Below are positions 34,741-47,966 of a DNA stretch of 64,000 bases, piece by piece. This DNA is from Quillaja saponaria (lineage: Eukaryota; Streptophyta; Magnoliopsida; Fabales; Quillajaceae). Location: assembly GCA_029379385.1 (NCBI GenBank), contig CM055612.1, positions 6,448,001-6,512,000 of the forward strand, given 5' to 3'. The notes below the pieces were generated by a model. It worked only from the letters and a program-made list of their open reading frames with translations. It was not told where the DNA came from and did no database searches. A program made the translations under genes and the position numbers. Position 1 is the stretch's first letter. The number at the start of each line of letters is the position of its first letter.

Positions 34741-37678
34741 GTTGAATTTCTTTTTCTTTCTAGGGTTTGAAATTTGGTTCTGGAAACAAATTCTTCTCTT
34801 TTCACAGAGACAGAGTGATTTCAATTCAAAATCTGTCAAAACCTTTGAATCAGAATCGCCAACTGGCAGCTTTCGAATTACCAAGAAATTGATTTATTTA
34901 TTTTCCTGGTCGGTGGAAATGTCTAGCTGGTCTAGTCACAAGTGGACCAATAAGAAGCCCATTAGTATTTTAGTTGTCTAGATCTTTGGGCTACCTGTAA
35001 CATCCCTTTTATGAAATTTACGCCCATAAAGATAGCCCATAATAGTGAACCTTGTCTGAGGAAGAGAAAATCTTGTTATATTTTTCTAAATATGTTATTT
35101 ATTATTTCATTTACTTTATTATAGTATAACATAAAAGGGTACACATATCTTTTATTTTTCTCTATGATCTTCTTCTTACAATATTTAAATGAGAGAAATG
35201 ATAATAATTTAACTCCATATTTCACACCCTTTACTATCATATATAATAATTTCTTTTCTACTCCAAACTCCTAAACAATTAAAGTGTAACAAGTTATATA
35301 GCTTACCATCAATTAAATTATAGCTTTCCAACTAGATAACAGGATGATCCAAAAAAAAAAAAAAAAATCAAAAATAACATTCTTCAAAATATTGAGAGTT
35401 CAAGTCTTCTTAATTATAGTCTTAATATCCTCAATTTCGACCCTAACATAAAAAAATTAGACATAAACCCAATTCACATTTAATCCTTTTTTATTTCCAG
35501 ACAGTTCACAGATTCTAGACAGACAATTGAATTAATACAAAATCAAGTTGATAATATTTCCATTTTTGGAACTTGAACAGTTACTTGCTCTGTCTGTCAT
35601 GCTATTCTGGTAATATTTCCATAGCTAGCTCCTGTCGTTTACTACAAAAATATATAGCTGCAAAGGCTATGCCCCAAAATTATGGCTTAAAGGCACTAAA
35701 GTTGTGCTTTTACTTGTCTTGTTCTATCTTTCCTTATTTTGTGCTTTTCTTTTACCCTGTCCTTGTAACTTTCTGAATCCAAGCATCTTAATGGAGATTA
35801 ACCGGTTAAACCATAATGATAAGACTCTTTACAATAAATAATGAGTCTTTAGTAGAATTATTGGGCTACCTAGATTTTAAAAAAGTAAAAAGGACAGTAC
35901 CACAATTTTTTATTTTTTTTAGCCCATAGATAAAGTGGACAAGCTTTTTAAGATTGAGGGAAGAAACTTAGGATAATTGCCATAGAAGAATTTCAAAATT
36001 TTGGTCATAATAGGCAGTAAATTGATTATCGGTTGAGTTAATAACTAGTTATAAATTTGACATTTTATAAATTAAATCACATGCTTCTCATCATATTGTG
36101 CCTATAGAAGTTCTTCTTGTTCTTATTATTCCTTTTCTTTTTTAAACAAGCTTAAAATCATTTATTGAAAGAATTCTTTTATTTTAAAAACAAAAATGAA
36201 TAACTATTTCGTCAAAATCAAATATAGACAAGTACAATAAAATAACATATTCATATCCATAATTATCAAAATATATTTTAGGAATTCAAATGCGCAAACA
36301 AACATATACGTGTACGAGCTATTCTTCATGGTATGGTGGGTTGATGAAAGTTTAAAATTTAAATTTATGCATTGATTTGTGAATCAATAGGTATTTTTAT
36401 AGTGAATAATTGTCAATCTAATAATTGATGTTATATATACATTTTACAGTAAATTGATTATCATTTTAAAGAATTATTTGTGTATTGTAATAAATTGATA
36501 GGAACTATTAATGTTCGTGTGATAATGAACATTTATTTAGAAATATTCATAATTTTACTTGTTTCTTAGACACATTTCACTGTAAATCGCCTATAAATCT
36601 AACGACATGTTTATAAGTCACAATAATTATTCTATAGATCTATTTATCAATATATATTTCACCATATATTGTTAGAAAAATGGCTGTTTTATTTTGAATT
36701 ATAATTTATAATAAAATTATGAGACATATTGACGATGTGATCATTATAATTCACATTTTGTAGTAGATAATTTGTAAGAATATAAATATATATATCAATA
36801 GCTTCTTGAATTAAAGGGAAGCTTCATATACTGATGTTACAAGATCTCGAAAGCTAATTTCAGTGAAATGTACCACATTTTTTTTATATTGTTTAGATTA
36901 ACGATGACAAACAAATATATATATTTATATATTGTGATTATACAAATATGATATGTTCCTATATGTTATGTGACTTTTTAAGATTTCAAATCAAATTTAA
37001 TAAATTAATTAAGAATTCACAGTTAAAATTAAATATAACACGTTTATTCTCGTTTAAACCTAATTTTCTTAATGAGAGCAGGGATTTTAATCTATTCTTA
37101 AGTCAGCTTAATAAAGATATAGATTTGAATATAATCTAAGAGTCTACAACTCTCCATTACAACTATTAAACATATCAAAACAGATTTTTGCAATATAATA
37201 CTGTAAGACAAAACCTCCAAAAAGAGAATTAGAAGAAAGTGATCAACAAAAGTGAAAGAGGAAATACACACCCAAAAAAAAAAAAAAAAAAACCCAAGAA
37301 ATGTCCTACCTAGAGTAAATATAGAGATGTATATTAAAGAATCATTAATTAATAATTGACCTACAAACTAAATTAATGAGATAAAAAAAGAAAGAAAAAG
37401 AGGAGACTATGTGCACAAATGAAAAGTAAACAAAGCTATCTTTTCCGTAGGCCGGCGTTTGTTTAGATTTCACTGCACATGGGTTGTCTTGTCCATGGGC
37501 TGCGGCTTCTTCCTACTACCATCTAACGGAATATTGGACGGAAAGGGTCTAAATTTTAATTATTTTAGACAATATGATATATTGTATAATCTATAATTAA
37601 ATAATAAAGTAGAGTAAGTCTAGGTCCAACACATTAGTCCATATCATTTAAACATCTAGTTTTTAAGTCCAACTCACC
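34741..37678. other. AT-rich intergenic DNA upstream of the GEM-like gene
   Basis: The first 250 bases upstream of 34740 are the probable promoter and leader of the minus-strand GEM-like gene. Beyond that the sequence is AT-rich with poly(A) runs (35350, 37270). Short open frames carry no recognisable motif. A small GC-richer patch at about 37445-37535 remains unexplained. Confidence 0.5.
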
Positions 37679-38350
37679 GGGGCCCACCATCTATACCACA
37701 AAAGAGACCCATCAATTCGATTTCACTTTGCATAGAAAAAATATTATACATTTTAAACTACAAAAATATCTTATAAACTTACAAATATCTACATTTTTAA
37801 ATTTTCAACCTACCATACACTATAATAAAAAATATATATTATTTATTATAAATTTAAAAATTATTATACATTTTAAATTTTAAAAATATCATACACTATA
37901 AATTTTAAAACTATCATAAACTCTAAATATAAAAATTATTATACACTTTAAATTTTAAATTTATCATATATTTTAAAATTTTAAAATATCATACACTATA
38001 AATTTAAATTTTATTAAATTTCAAATTTATTATACATTTTAAATTTTAAAAATATCATACATTAAAAATTAAAAAATTATCATAAATTTTAAAATTTTAA
38101 AATATCATACACAATAAATTTATAAATTATCATATATTTTAAATTTTATAAATATCATACACTATAAATTTATAAACTATCATATAATTTAAATTTTAAA
38201 AATATCATATTTTAAAATTATCATACATTTTAAATTTTAAAAATTATCAAAATAAGTGGGAGAGAGAGTGAAACAGGATTTTCCAAATCCAGTTTTAGTT
38301 TATGTAGGTAGTGGGTCTCTTTTGTGCAGGTATGGTGCAGACGGTGGCCC
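37679..38350. mobile_element. Candidate MITE-like element: imperfect inverted repeats around an AT-rich tandem array
   Basis: Left arm 37679-37711 (GGGGCCCACCATCTATACCA, then CAAAAGAGACCCA) is matched in inverse orientation by 38312-38350, which reads TGGGTCTCTTTTGTG, then CAGGTATGGTGCAGACGGTGGCCC. The arms share GGGCC, CACC and CAAAAGAGACCCA with small differences between. Between them lies an AT-rich tandem array (37744-38250). No transposase is present and target-site duplications were not resolved. It could also be a foldback element or coincidental flanks of a minisatellite. Confidence 0.5.
37744..38250. repeat. AT-rich degenerate tandem array
   Basis: About 500 bases built from variants of ATCATACACTATAAATTTA alternating with ATCATACATTTTAAATTTTA, each unit around 20 bases, in higher-order steps of about 55-60 bases. 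Copies diverge by point changes. The units are contiguous and AT-only in character, so it is a minisatellite rather than a spacer-containing array. Confidence 0.75.
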
Positions 38351-40378
38351 GAGTGTAAGTTTGTGATTTGGAACCAGAAACTTGATTTTTAAAATTCGAT
38401 TTATGAACTTAACCTATTTTGACTATTTAATTGTAAATCTTACCGTATTGTCCAAAAAAATTGAGAATTAGACCATTGTGTCCAAAATTCCACAATCTTA
38501 CATGTCATTTCCAATTAATTTTATCATTAATTTTCGTTGAAATTTATAATTACTCTCTTTACTAATTTTTTTTTCTTTCCAATATTTTCTTCTTTTAAAA
38601 AATATTATTGCATATAAGAATGCAAATTTAAAACTTTATACATTACCTTATTTGGAAATATATATACAACTAGAAATGATAGAAAAAATTTATATGCCGA
38701 ATCATAAAAAAAAAAACGTTTATTGCAAGTGTTTATTCCCTTTTCATTGTTTTTTTTTTTTAATACAAAATGATGTTATTATGTATAACTGCATGCTTAA
38801 ACTATAAAGAAAATGTCAAATATATACTTGTTAATGAACTAAAAGACGAAGAAAAAACACTAATGCATCGTCTCAAATTACATAAATAGGATCTGAATTT
38901 TTTATAAAATAACTTTATATTTTTAGGGTGTAAAATTCATAAATTAATTATATAATAATCAGTAATTTTAATTTAGACACCTCATTGTAAATCATCCTAA
39001 AATGACTTCTTTCTAAATTCTAATATACTGAAAGAAGAATAAGAAAAGGAATAAACTAATGCATTATCCTAAAATTCACAAGTAGTATTTTGGATCTTGT
39101 AAAAGACACTTTGGCCTCTCTTTTTTTTAAGTGTAAATGTATAAATTTTAACCAATCAAAAATTTTAGTTTAGACACCTTAACATAAAGACTCAATTAAT
39201 ACTCACAATATATAATACTATCAATAAAATAAAATAACACGAGATAAATATATTCTCATTTTCTTTTCTTTTCTCTTCTTTTGGCAAACCACTCATCTAC
39301 AAGTCCAGCTATTGATACATATATCATATGGTATTAACTAAGATCATTAAGATTTCCATTCAATTGTATTATATAGGAATTGCCCTTCAAATTTAAAGGG
39401 TCTTATGTAATTGAATGTAATTATGATAAGCATGTTCATTTTGAAATTTCCAAGAAGAAAAATGATTATTGTAGTGCATTATCAAATGAATTGGTATATT
39501 TAATGGGAATGTACCTTGTATATATGGTCCACTTTAAATATCAAAGTCTTAAATATATGCATAGCATATATTATACATGAAAAACTCAAGATCACATAAC
39601 ATATATATAATACATGAATAATTCAAGATCAAGGGATTTTCAAAAAGAGTTGAATTAACATTATTTGGAGGGAGATATCTCCTTCTCTAAGCTTTGATTG
39701 TAGAAGTTGATACAACAGGTATTGCTTAGCAGTATAGAATTGCTCTCTGTATTAGTTTTATTTTCGTTTTTTCCTTCTAAGAAAAAAAAAGTTAAATTGA
39801 GTATAAAGTATTTTGTTCATGAAAAAATAAAATATGCTTCACTAAATAAATTATGAAAAATTAAGAGTGAAAATTGTGAATTTAGTGTGATGGAAAAGGT
39901 GATTCAATACCAAAATAAAGTTATATATCGTATTACTTTGAAAACACAAAATGGACTCAAGTGAATATATCATCCTTTACTAAAAGACATCATACTTTTA
40001 GAATTTTAATTTTTATATACATAATAATATTCTAAACACAAATACAATTCTGAAAAAAAAAAATAAATTAATAATAATAAGGAAAAAGATTCAACCTAAA
40101 ACAAATAATAATAATAATAACGAAGCACAAGTGTGCTAAGAGCCATTGGATATTTCAGATTATGAGAGAGAGAAAGGGGCATTGAGAATCCCAATGCTGA
40201 GGAGAGAGAGAGAGAGAGAGTCACAGACAGACACCGAGCAGAGCCGACTGTTGTGTGTTCTCACTCCCTTGTGACCAATTAAACTAATCTCCAATACCCT
40301 CCTAGTTCCTACCCCTTTCCATTCCATCTCTCTCAAACTCACAAATCAAACCCACCAATCCATTCACTTCCAAAACCC
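38351..40378. other. AT-rich intergenic DNA upstream of the F-box gene
   Basis: No gene is supported. The region contains poly(A/T) runs and, near its right end, GA-rich leader-like sequence (40164-40219, a (GA)n tract on the plus strand) that probably belongs to the promoter or 5' UTR of the AFB-type gene. Confidence 0.55.
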
Positions 40379-40408
40379 ATGACTCAATTAAAGATTCCAT
40401 CTTTTTGA
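40379..40408 (+). CDS. Nine-codon uORF in the leader of the AFB4/5-type gene
   Basis: ATG ACT CAA ... TTT TGA encodes MTQLKIPSF and ends 16 bases before the main start at 40425, in a different frame. It is short and its use is unproven. Confidence 0.3.
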   Translation: MTQLKIPSF

Positions 40409-40424
40409 TCAGTAACACTAACGC

Positions 40425-42858
40425 ATGAGAGAGAATCGAACTCAAATGTCCGAAGATGACGACGACCGATCGCCCCCTTTGGATCTAGGCGGGGCCGCCA
40501 TCACCGAATCCTCCACCAGAGCCCCGAATTTCACCGGTTTATCGGGCTCTGGTTCTGGCTCTGGCTCTGGCTCTGGCTCGACCTCCATCGAATTCCAGTG
40601 TCCGTTCCCGGACCAGGTTCTCGAGAATGTCCTGGAGAACGTGCTCCATTTCCTCACCTCCCGGAGCGACCGCAACGCAGCCTCATTGGTATGCAGGTCT
40701 TGGTACCGAGCGGAGGCTCTCACTCGATCCGAACTATACATAGGAAACTGCTATGCTGTCTCTCCCCGTCGCGCCACGGGCCGGTTCACCCGTATTCGTT
40801 CTGTGGCAATTAAAGGGAAGCCAAGGTTCGCTGACTTCGATCTGATGCCAGACAACTGGGGTGCTCATTTCTCTCCATGGGCTGCAGCCATGGCCACGGC
40901 TTACCCTTCGCTCGAGAAGGTTTACCTCAAGCGGATGTCTGTGACGGACGATGATCTAGTTCTTCTTGCTGAGTCCTTCCCGGGGTTTAAAGAGCTCGCT
41001 CTTGTCTGTTGCGAAGGGTTTGGGACCAGTGGACTTGCCGTGGTTGCCAGCAAGTGCAGGTACCATGAGTATTTTGTCCATTTTATTTATTTTCGAAATT
41101 TGTTTATATAAATATTTCTAGAGACTTTAGAAGCAAATATTGGGGCTTTAACTCTTATAAAGAACGGCTGATTGGATCTGGGAATGGACTGATGACTGCT
41201 GGCATTGGTTTATAATTATACCAAAAGTACATGAGATTTGCTTGATCTAGTTTTACTTAATAATGGTACAGTTAAGGGTTCCATTACGAGTTCCGTAAGT
41301 AGTTTTCAGCTTTGATGGCATTGTGCTCTGTGTCATTCTTCGGCAATTATAAATTATTGAACCTTTGGCATTGCCTTTTGAGTTAACTGAATTTTAGTGA
41401 AATACTTTAGATTGAATTCGATTTTCCTTATGTTTCTTTAGTAAATAAAATGAGGCAGATTTATGGTTCAAAAGTCAAGATGGTTTTAAATGTATGATTG
41501 ACATTTTTCTTTTTCCAGTCAATTGAGGGTACTTGATCTTATTGAATCTGAGGTTACCGATGATGAAGTGGATTGGATATCTTTTTTCCCAGAAAGTCAA
41601 ACCCATCTGGAATCTCTTATTTTTGATTGTATAGAGAGCCCTACAAATTTTGAGGCATTGGAGAGGCTGGTGGCTAGGTCTCCTTCATTGAAGAAACTTA
41701 GGTTGAACCGCTATGTTTCAATCTCGGAGCTGTACTGCCTAATGATTCGAGCACCACAGCTCACACATCTTGGAACAGGCTCATTCAGTACTTCAGAGGC
41801 TGCAGCACTGGGCGAGCAGGAACCAGATTATGTCTCTGCTTTTGCTGCTTGCAAATCCTTAGTTTGTCTCTCTGGGTTCAGGGAAATCGTGCCAGAATAC
41901 TTACCTGCCATCTACCCAGTCTGTGCTAACCTCACCTCGCTAAATTTCAGCTATGCGAATATCACTGCAGATCAACTTAGATCGGTCATATGCCACTGCC
42001 ATAGACTGCAGAATTTCTGGGTATGTTTTCTGTGCATCATTATGAGTGTCTATAAAGCATTTGGGATTTGACCTTAATAATGCTGCTTTTGTTGTTCAGG
42101 TCCTTGATTCAATTTGTGATGAAGGGCTTCAAGCAGTGGCTGCTACCTGCAAGGACCTGCGTGAGCTTCGGGTTTTCCCCGTTGATGTTAGTGAGGGGAG
42201 TGAGGGCCCAGTTTCTGAAGTGGGCTTCCAAGCAATTTCAGAGGGTTGTAGAAAACTGCAATCAATTTTGTATTTCTGCCAGCGCATGACGAATGCGGCA
42301 GTGAAAGCCATGTCAAATAACTGCCCAGATCTTGTGGTGTTTCGTCTGTGCATAATTGGGAGATTCCGGCCAGACCCTGTGACAGGAGAACCCATGGATG
42401 AAGGTTTTGGTGCTATAGTTATGAACTGCAAGAAGCTCACTCGACTTGCTGTCTCTGGTTTACTCACTGATCGAGCTTTCAGTTACATTGGAAAGTACGG
42501 GAAATTGATTAGGACACTGTCAGTTGCTTTTGCAGGGGACACTGACATGGGCCTCAAGTACGTGCTTGAGGGATGCCCTAAACTGCAAAAACTAGAGATC
42601 AGGGATAGTCCATTCGGGGATGCAGCTTTGCGTTCAGGTTTGCATCACTATTACAACATGAGGTTTCTCTGGATGTCTTCCTGTAAATTATCTCCCCAAG
42701 GTTGTCAAGAAATTGCACGAGCATTGCCCCATCTGGTTGTGGAAGTAATCAGGAGTGAAGAGGAGGAGATGGGTGATTCTGTTGAGATATTATATATGTA
42801 TCGTTCCCTAGATGGACCAAGGGATGATGCTCCAAAGTTTGTCAGCATTCTACAGTAG
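40425..42858 (+). CDS. AFB5: Auxin-receptor F-box protein, AFB4/AFB5 clade
   Basis: Three exons, 40425-41059, 41519-42020 and 42100-42858, join to 1896 nt (631 aa) with GT-AG introns. The length and three-exon layout match the TIR1/AFB family. The N-terminal extension ([20 protein letters not shown]) before the F-box marks the AFB4/5 clade; TIR1 and AFB1-3 lack it. A Gly-Ser repeat lies at residues 40-52. The F-box spans about 58-100 ([28 protein letters not shown]) and binds SKP1/ASK. LRRs fill the rest. Expected ligand and substrate contacts include the basic [14 protein letters not shown] segment. Family role: SCF ubiquitin ligase subunit that binds auxin (the AFB4/5 clade prefers picloram) and Aux/IAA proteins, in the nucleus. 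The exon 1/2 joint gives Ser where relatives usually have Arg ([10 protein letters not shown]). The start chosen is the first Met, as in AFB5. Confidence 0.93.
40541..40579 (+). repeat. In-frame GGCTCT hexanucleotide repeat in the AFB exon
   Basis: Six Gly-Ser codon pairs, nearly all GGCTCT, sit in the N-terminal extension before the F-box. This coding minisatellite is likely to vary in length between alleles. Confidence 0.8.
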
Positions 42859-45446
42859 ACTTCTATGGTTGAGGAAGTTGTGTAACGTATCATATAGTGG
42901 CGATTGAGCTGAGTTTTTAATGCAGGTGACTCTAATTTTAACCTGCAAGACGATTTTTCTGTCCTTGTTAAATGAAATTGAGCTAACAACATAGGATGTT
43001 CTGGCTTCTGAGGTGGTATTCAAGAATGGACTCTTCAGAGAAAGATGATTCCTCTTTGCGTTGTTGGTAATTGCAGTGGACTTGGTCAAGAGTTGGGAAA
43101 GGGACAGTAATGCAGAAGAAAAGCCTGCAGGTATTGGATAATCCGATGTTGTTGTATCGATATGCTTCTAAATTTACATCTTTTTTATTCATTTTATCCT
43201 AAAGGAAGGCTACCAGAGAAGAGGAAGGGAGGGGTTGCCAAGCTGCACTGTGGATCAAACTGTTTATCCATTCATGAACACTTACAGGTGGATCTTGATT
43301 GGAGGTTTGGAGAGGTGACATTCTCTAACTTCTTTTCCACATAGTGAAGCAAAACTCTTCACCTTTTTAAGGAACTTAGATTGTTATTTTTGATTCAAAA
43401 GATAGTTAGAGCTGTAGCTGGTGATAACTAAATGGCCCGACTGATACGGTGATACATCTCTCGGTCTCTTTCTGTCCTTTTAAATGCTTGTATTTTTTTT
43501 TTTTCAATATCTGTTACTGTAGCTCTTGACTTTTGAATTTATTATTATTAATTAATTGTTAGCAATTGTGGGATAGGTAATAAATGCCAAAATATGCATG
43601 GACTGTGTGTATACCTTTCTCTTTCCTTGGATGTGGAATGATCAATTGACAGTGAGCCCCACTAATGATGTGTGGAAAGTGTTCTACAAGTACACGTTGC
43701 AGGACCCCCCCAGCCCCTCACTTCCCTCTTCTCCACCCTGTGGATTTCTATTTTTTCATATTGTTCTTTGTTGATTTTCTGCTGATGTAAACATGAGGTT
43801 CCCTCATGGTGTGGGTGGCACCAATTATTTTATGACTTGTCACCCCCCTGTATTTGGACTGGACTCTCTCTCTCTTTCATTATTAGGAGAGAGAGAATAG
43901 CTCTCCTTGTTGGTATTCAATCTGGCAGTGGCAGAATGCAGAATGGTAAAAGCAAACTTACCATCCAAGTGGGATCTGACTCTGCAATTGAACAAGTGAT
44001 GAGAACCAAAACTTCGGCTTTCTTTTCTTTTCGAACCATTTGTAGCTTCATATTGGACCAAAGCCAATGGTTTTTTCTTGCCAATGGCCCCATGGATATT
44101 GGGCATTACATCCTCCACCTCATCTTCTTCAAATCCCTTCTCAGTCTCTGCCCTTCACTCTGTCATGAATCAGATCTGCTTGGTAAATAATGGCGGTTGA
44201 GGATAAGAAGGTTGTGGATTCAACATAAACGATAAAAGAACATTGAGTTCTAAGTACTTGGCTTATCCATATTGCTTATAGTGGGAATAGTACCTTGGAT
44301 GATCACAGCCAAAGAAATGGTAGCCTTTGCTTTTTGATCATTTCATTCTCATTTTGCTTTTCATTTTTCTTTTTCAGCATCCATCCTTCCTCACAGAAAA
44401 AGTGAAAGGAAAAGAAAGAAAGAAATACTTGATAATGACCTCACAGAAAGATGACCAACCACGCCTTTCAATTATAGCCGTTGGATGCCTTGAATGACCC
44501 TTATGATGGACCTATCTAACCTACTAGCTGTACACATCAGTATGATTTTCATCTACTTACATGATCTTTGATTATTTTAAATGGACCATATGTTAATTTA
44601 AGAACAACTTACTAATTTACAACATAGCTAAAAAGTGTTTGCTGGTCTCAAAGGTTTATCACTGGGAGAAAAAAAAAAAAAAACTCCTGAATGAGGGGTA
44701 AAGCTGAGGAATAACCCAGTTTGTTATCACTTATACTGTTTGCTAAGTCTCAAACAAATGGGTTAAGACAAAATTTTAGCTTCTTAGCTTTGATTGGTGA
44801 AGACCCATCTAGGGTATGGCCCAGCAACTGAATATTTGAGTATGTGGGTCATGTGTAGGATATGGGAGGTGGAATACATGAATGGCACTGTACAAAATGA
44901 GTTATATAATATATAATCATGCATTTGTTAATAATGATATCATGGTTTATGAAAATTAATAATAAATATAAAAAAATTGATGAGGAAGCCAGGCAAAAAG
45001 CCAAAAGGCCCATAATGCAGAAGCTAACATACAAAATAAGAGACAAGAACTGTACCCAAAAAAAAAAAAAAAGAGACAAGGAATCAACTAAAATTGGCAG
45101 TGGCAGCAAGTGGGTGGTGTTGGTGGTGCACAAGAAAATTGAAAAGGTCTGTGAAGCTTAGTAGGGGCTTTGAATTTTTTTTTTTTTACAAACTTTTGTC
45201 TGTTAAGCATATTCACGGCTCTGAACTAATTAAACACCACGTCAACCACTAAAGTAGGCTCTCTGTCTCTGATGCACCACTTATCCATTTTTTAATTTGT
45301 ATGATATGAGTTGCTTCCTTTCTTTCCTAGCACTATTTCCAGGATTGATCTTTACTTTTTCTCTTTTCTCTTTCTCTTTTTCTTTTTTAAATGAGCCCAC
45401 CTCATTCAAGATAACTTTTAATTTTGATTTATTTTTATTTTATAAT

Positions 45447-45453
<7 letters not shown>

Positions 45454-45484
<31 letters not shown>
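45454..45484. repeat. (AT)n microsatellite
   Basis: About fifteen uninterrupted AT dinucleotides. Confidence 0.85.
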
Positions 45485-45488
<4 letters not shown>

Positions 45489-46922
45489 GTAAGAAGTAGA
45501 TTGAAATACTAGTTTGAGTTCTCATGCTCGACAAAATTCTTTTTGTACATGAAACATTAGTCTTTTTCAGTGAATAAAGAATACACTAAGCTCCTAAAAA
45601 GCTTTACTAGTAACTTATACTTGTAAAGTTGAATTAAATATTAGATATATTATTGATTTTTCAAAACAATTAAAATACAAACATAGCATGCTAAGATTAT
45701 GCAAATATTAAATAATGGTGTGCTACAAGTTCTTATAACATAGAGGATATAATATTTTCCGATTTGTCAAAAAAAAAAAAAAAAAAAAAAAAAGAGTAGA
45801 AAGTAAAGAAAAACAATATGTAATCGTTTCGGAAATTGTTGGCAAGACAATCATCATGTAAAAACAAAAACGTATGTTGACATAAACCTAATTAAGTGAA
45901 TCTTGACTTAGATGAAAATAAGCACATTTTCTACCACTCAAGTCACATCTCTCATTCGTATTGAAGTTTATTTTCTTTACTAAATCCTTTGACTACCACA
46001 AGGAAATTGAATCTTCAATTTTCTATACTTTCTTCTTCTTTTATTTTCAGTAAATATAATATTTGTATAAATCACATCACTACATAACTGATTTAATACA
46101 ATTTTAATAGTCAATAATTAACAAACTATACATAAATTGAGAGAAATAACTTATAAATTAGAAAAGAATATTCTCATGGTAATGGATAGTGAAATTGGGA
46201 TTAACTTGAGATCATAAACTTTATTTTTAGTTAAAGTTTTATTTGATTATTACATGATAGCATGCTGAATTAAAATTCTTGTTTTTAGTTCCCCCCATCT
46301 AAAATGGTACTATATATTTTGGGCTATTTTATTTTATTTTTCTAAAAAGGTATCGAAACTCCCACGTGACAATTACATCATCTATCAATAAGCAATCTTG
46401 AAATTTTAGGAATAAAAAGATTGTTCTGTCCTCCGAATGATGATATTATATCTGTGTCTTTATTCATAAAGAGAGAAACTAGCAAAATAATAGTAGAGTA
46501 AAAATTCAACATGTAACAAAAGTTATTCATTTAAAAAATTTAATCTATTCTCTTATTGAATGAGCGTCTATAAACAAAAAAAGAAAAAAAATCTGTGTGC
46601 AGTTAGTGTTTTGTAATTTAGGATATGAGTATTAAGAAAGTACTTGATTAATCATATTTCTTCTTTTTCACATCAATTTTCAATCTAAATGCATAATTAG
46701 CTACCATCTTCGTGTCCAAAAGAAGGTTTGAGTACCTTGATATGTATCTCCTTGCTGCAACACAATCAGTTCATATGTGGCCCATCCAAGGTGTGAGGAA
46801 TCCACTAATACAAAAGCTTATTTCTCCAAAAATATCATCCCTGGCCTAAGACACCAATAAAGTCAAGTTGTCAGAATCAATTTGGAAAGTTCTTGCAATT
46901 TTCTCTACCTTTCCAAATAAAT

Positions 46923-46963
46923 CCTTCATCATCTTTATATAAGTATATAAAAGATGATGAAGG
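46923..46963. repeat. Near-perfect inverted repeat (hairpin)
   Basis: CCTTCATCATCTTTATATA (46923-46941) and its reverse complement with one extra A (46944-46963) are separated by two bases. The arms are about 19 bp. It lies in intergenic DNA about 1 kb past the 3' end of the epimerase/oxidase gene. It is not inside a recognised terminator or element. Confidence 0.8.
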
Positions 46964-47966
46964 GACACATTAAGGGACACCTGGAGATAAGATACTTATT
47001 TCCAAACTAATCCAATTCACAGAATAATTGTCCATCATCTACAATTGGCAAATGGGTCATCCTCCATCAGTGGTTGCTCTTAGACTTTTCATTAATAACA
47101 TGTTAATAATCAAGATCGTACTTCAACTGATGGAGATACTGAAATCCAGAGATTTCAAGTTCTAATCGAAAAATAAAATATAATTATAACTTTATATGGA
47201 ATTTGAGTTAATATTTTTGTAGGAGTTTTTGTTAATTTCTCTAGATATATATATATTTTTTAAAATTCCTAGTAAAACTAATAATATATTTATTATTTTC
47301 TAAGCTCATTTTATCCCTCACTCATTCAGAAATGAGAAGTAAAATCCAACCCTTTGAAAAGAAAGTGGTGTGGTCACAAAGAAAAGAAGTGTCAGATTTC
47401 ATCTCCAAATTGGTCAAAAGATCCCTGAAAAGAAATTGCTGAAAATTTTCTTTTATTGTTTGTGGTGGAACCCAGTTTGGTGATCATCAACTAGAACCTA
47501 ACCAATATTAAGAATTAAAAATTAAGAAGCGTCCATAAAAGAAATGTCCAAACTCCAAACAGTTCTACACCAAGTTGAAAAGCTGTGAGCTCCAACTTGA
47601 TCAGGAAATACGTGAAATACCCCCCTTTTTTTTTGTATTTAAAACTACTAATATTGAACCTAAAAAAAAAAAGAGCACCAATTATAACTGGGATTTGGGA
47701 CTATCTTAATGAAAAGATGAATTCATAGTTTCAGCAATTATATTCGGGAAATCTTATTAGCAAATGGGAAAAAAGTTATCACATGCATTTACAGTGTATG
47801 TACAATGCTACTATATTATCATTTCAATTCATATATTCCAATCTACTTTTGCATCACTAGTTCATCTTATTTCGATTTAAAAGAAGATGAAAAAGGTTAA
47901 GCTCGCACAAGAACAAGAAACATGAATTTTCACATTTGACGATGTTGATTGTATACTAATCAGGAT

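Larger units (their letters stand above)
42859..47966. other. 3' UTR of the F-box gene and intergenic DNA
   Basis: The first several hundred bases are probably AFB 3' UTR. From 43600 on there is no convincing gene: short frames have no motif. Landmarks are a (TA)n microsatellite at 45454-45484, a poly(A) run near 45770-45793 and a hairpin at 46923-46963. The last part is the 3' flank of the minus-strand epimerase/oxidase gene. Confidence 0.5.

Noticed and set aside
37744..38250. Possible CRISPR-like array
   Set aside because: Units are contiguous, degenerate and AT-only, with no distinct spacers, in a plant nuclear genome; it is a minisatellite.
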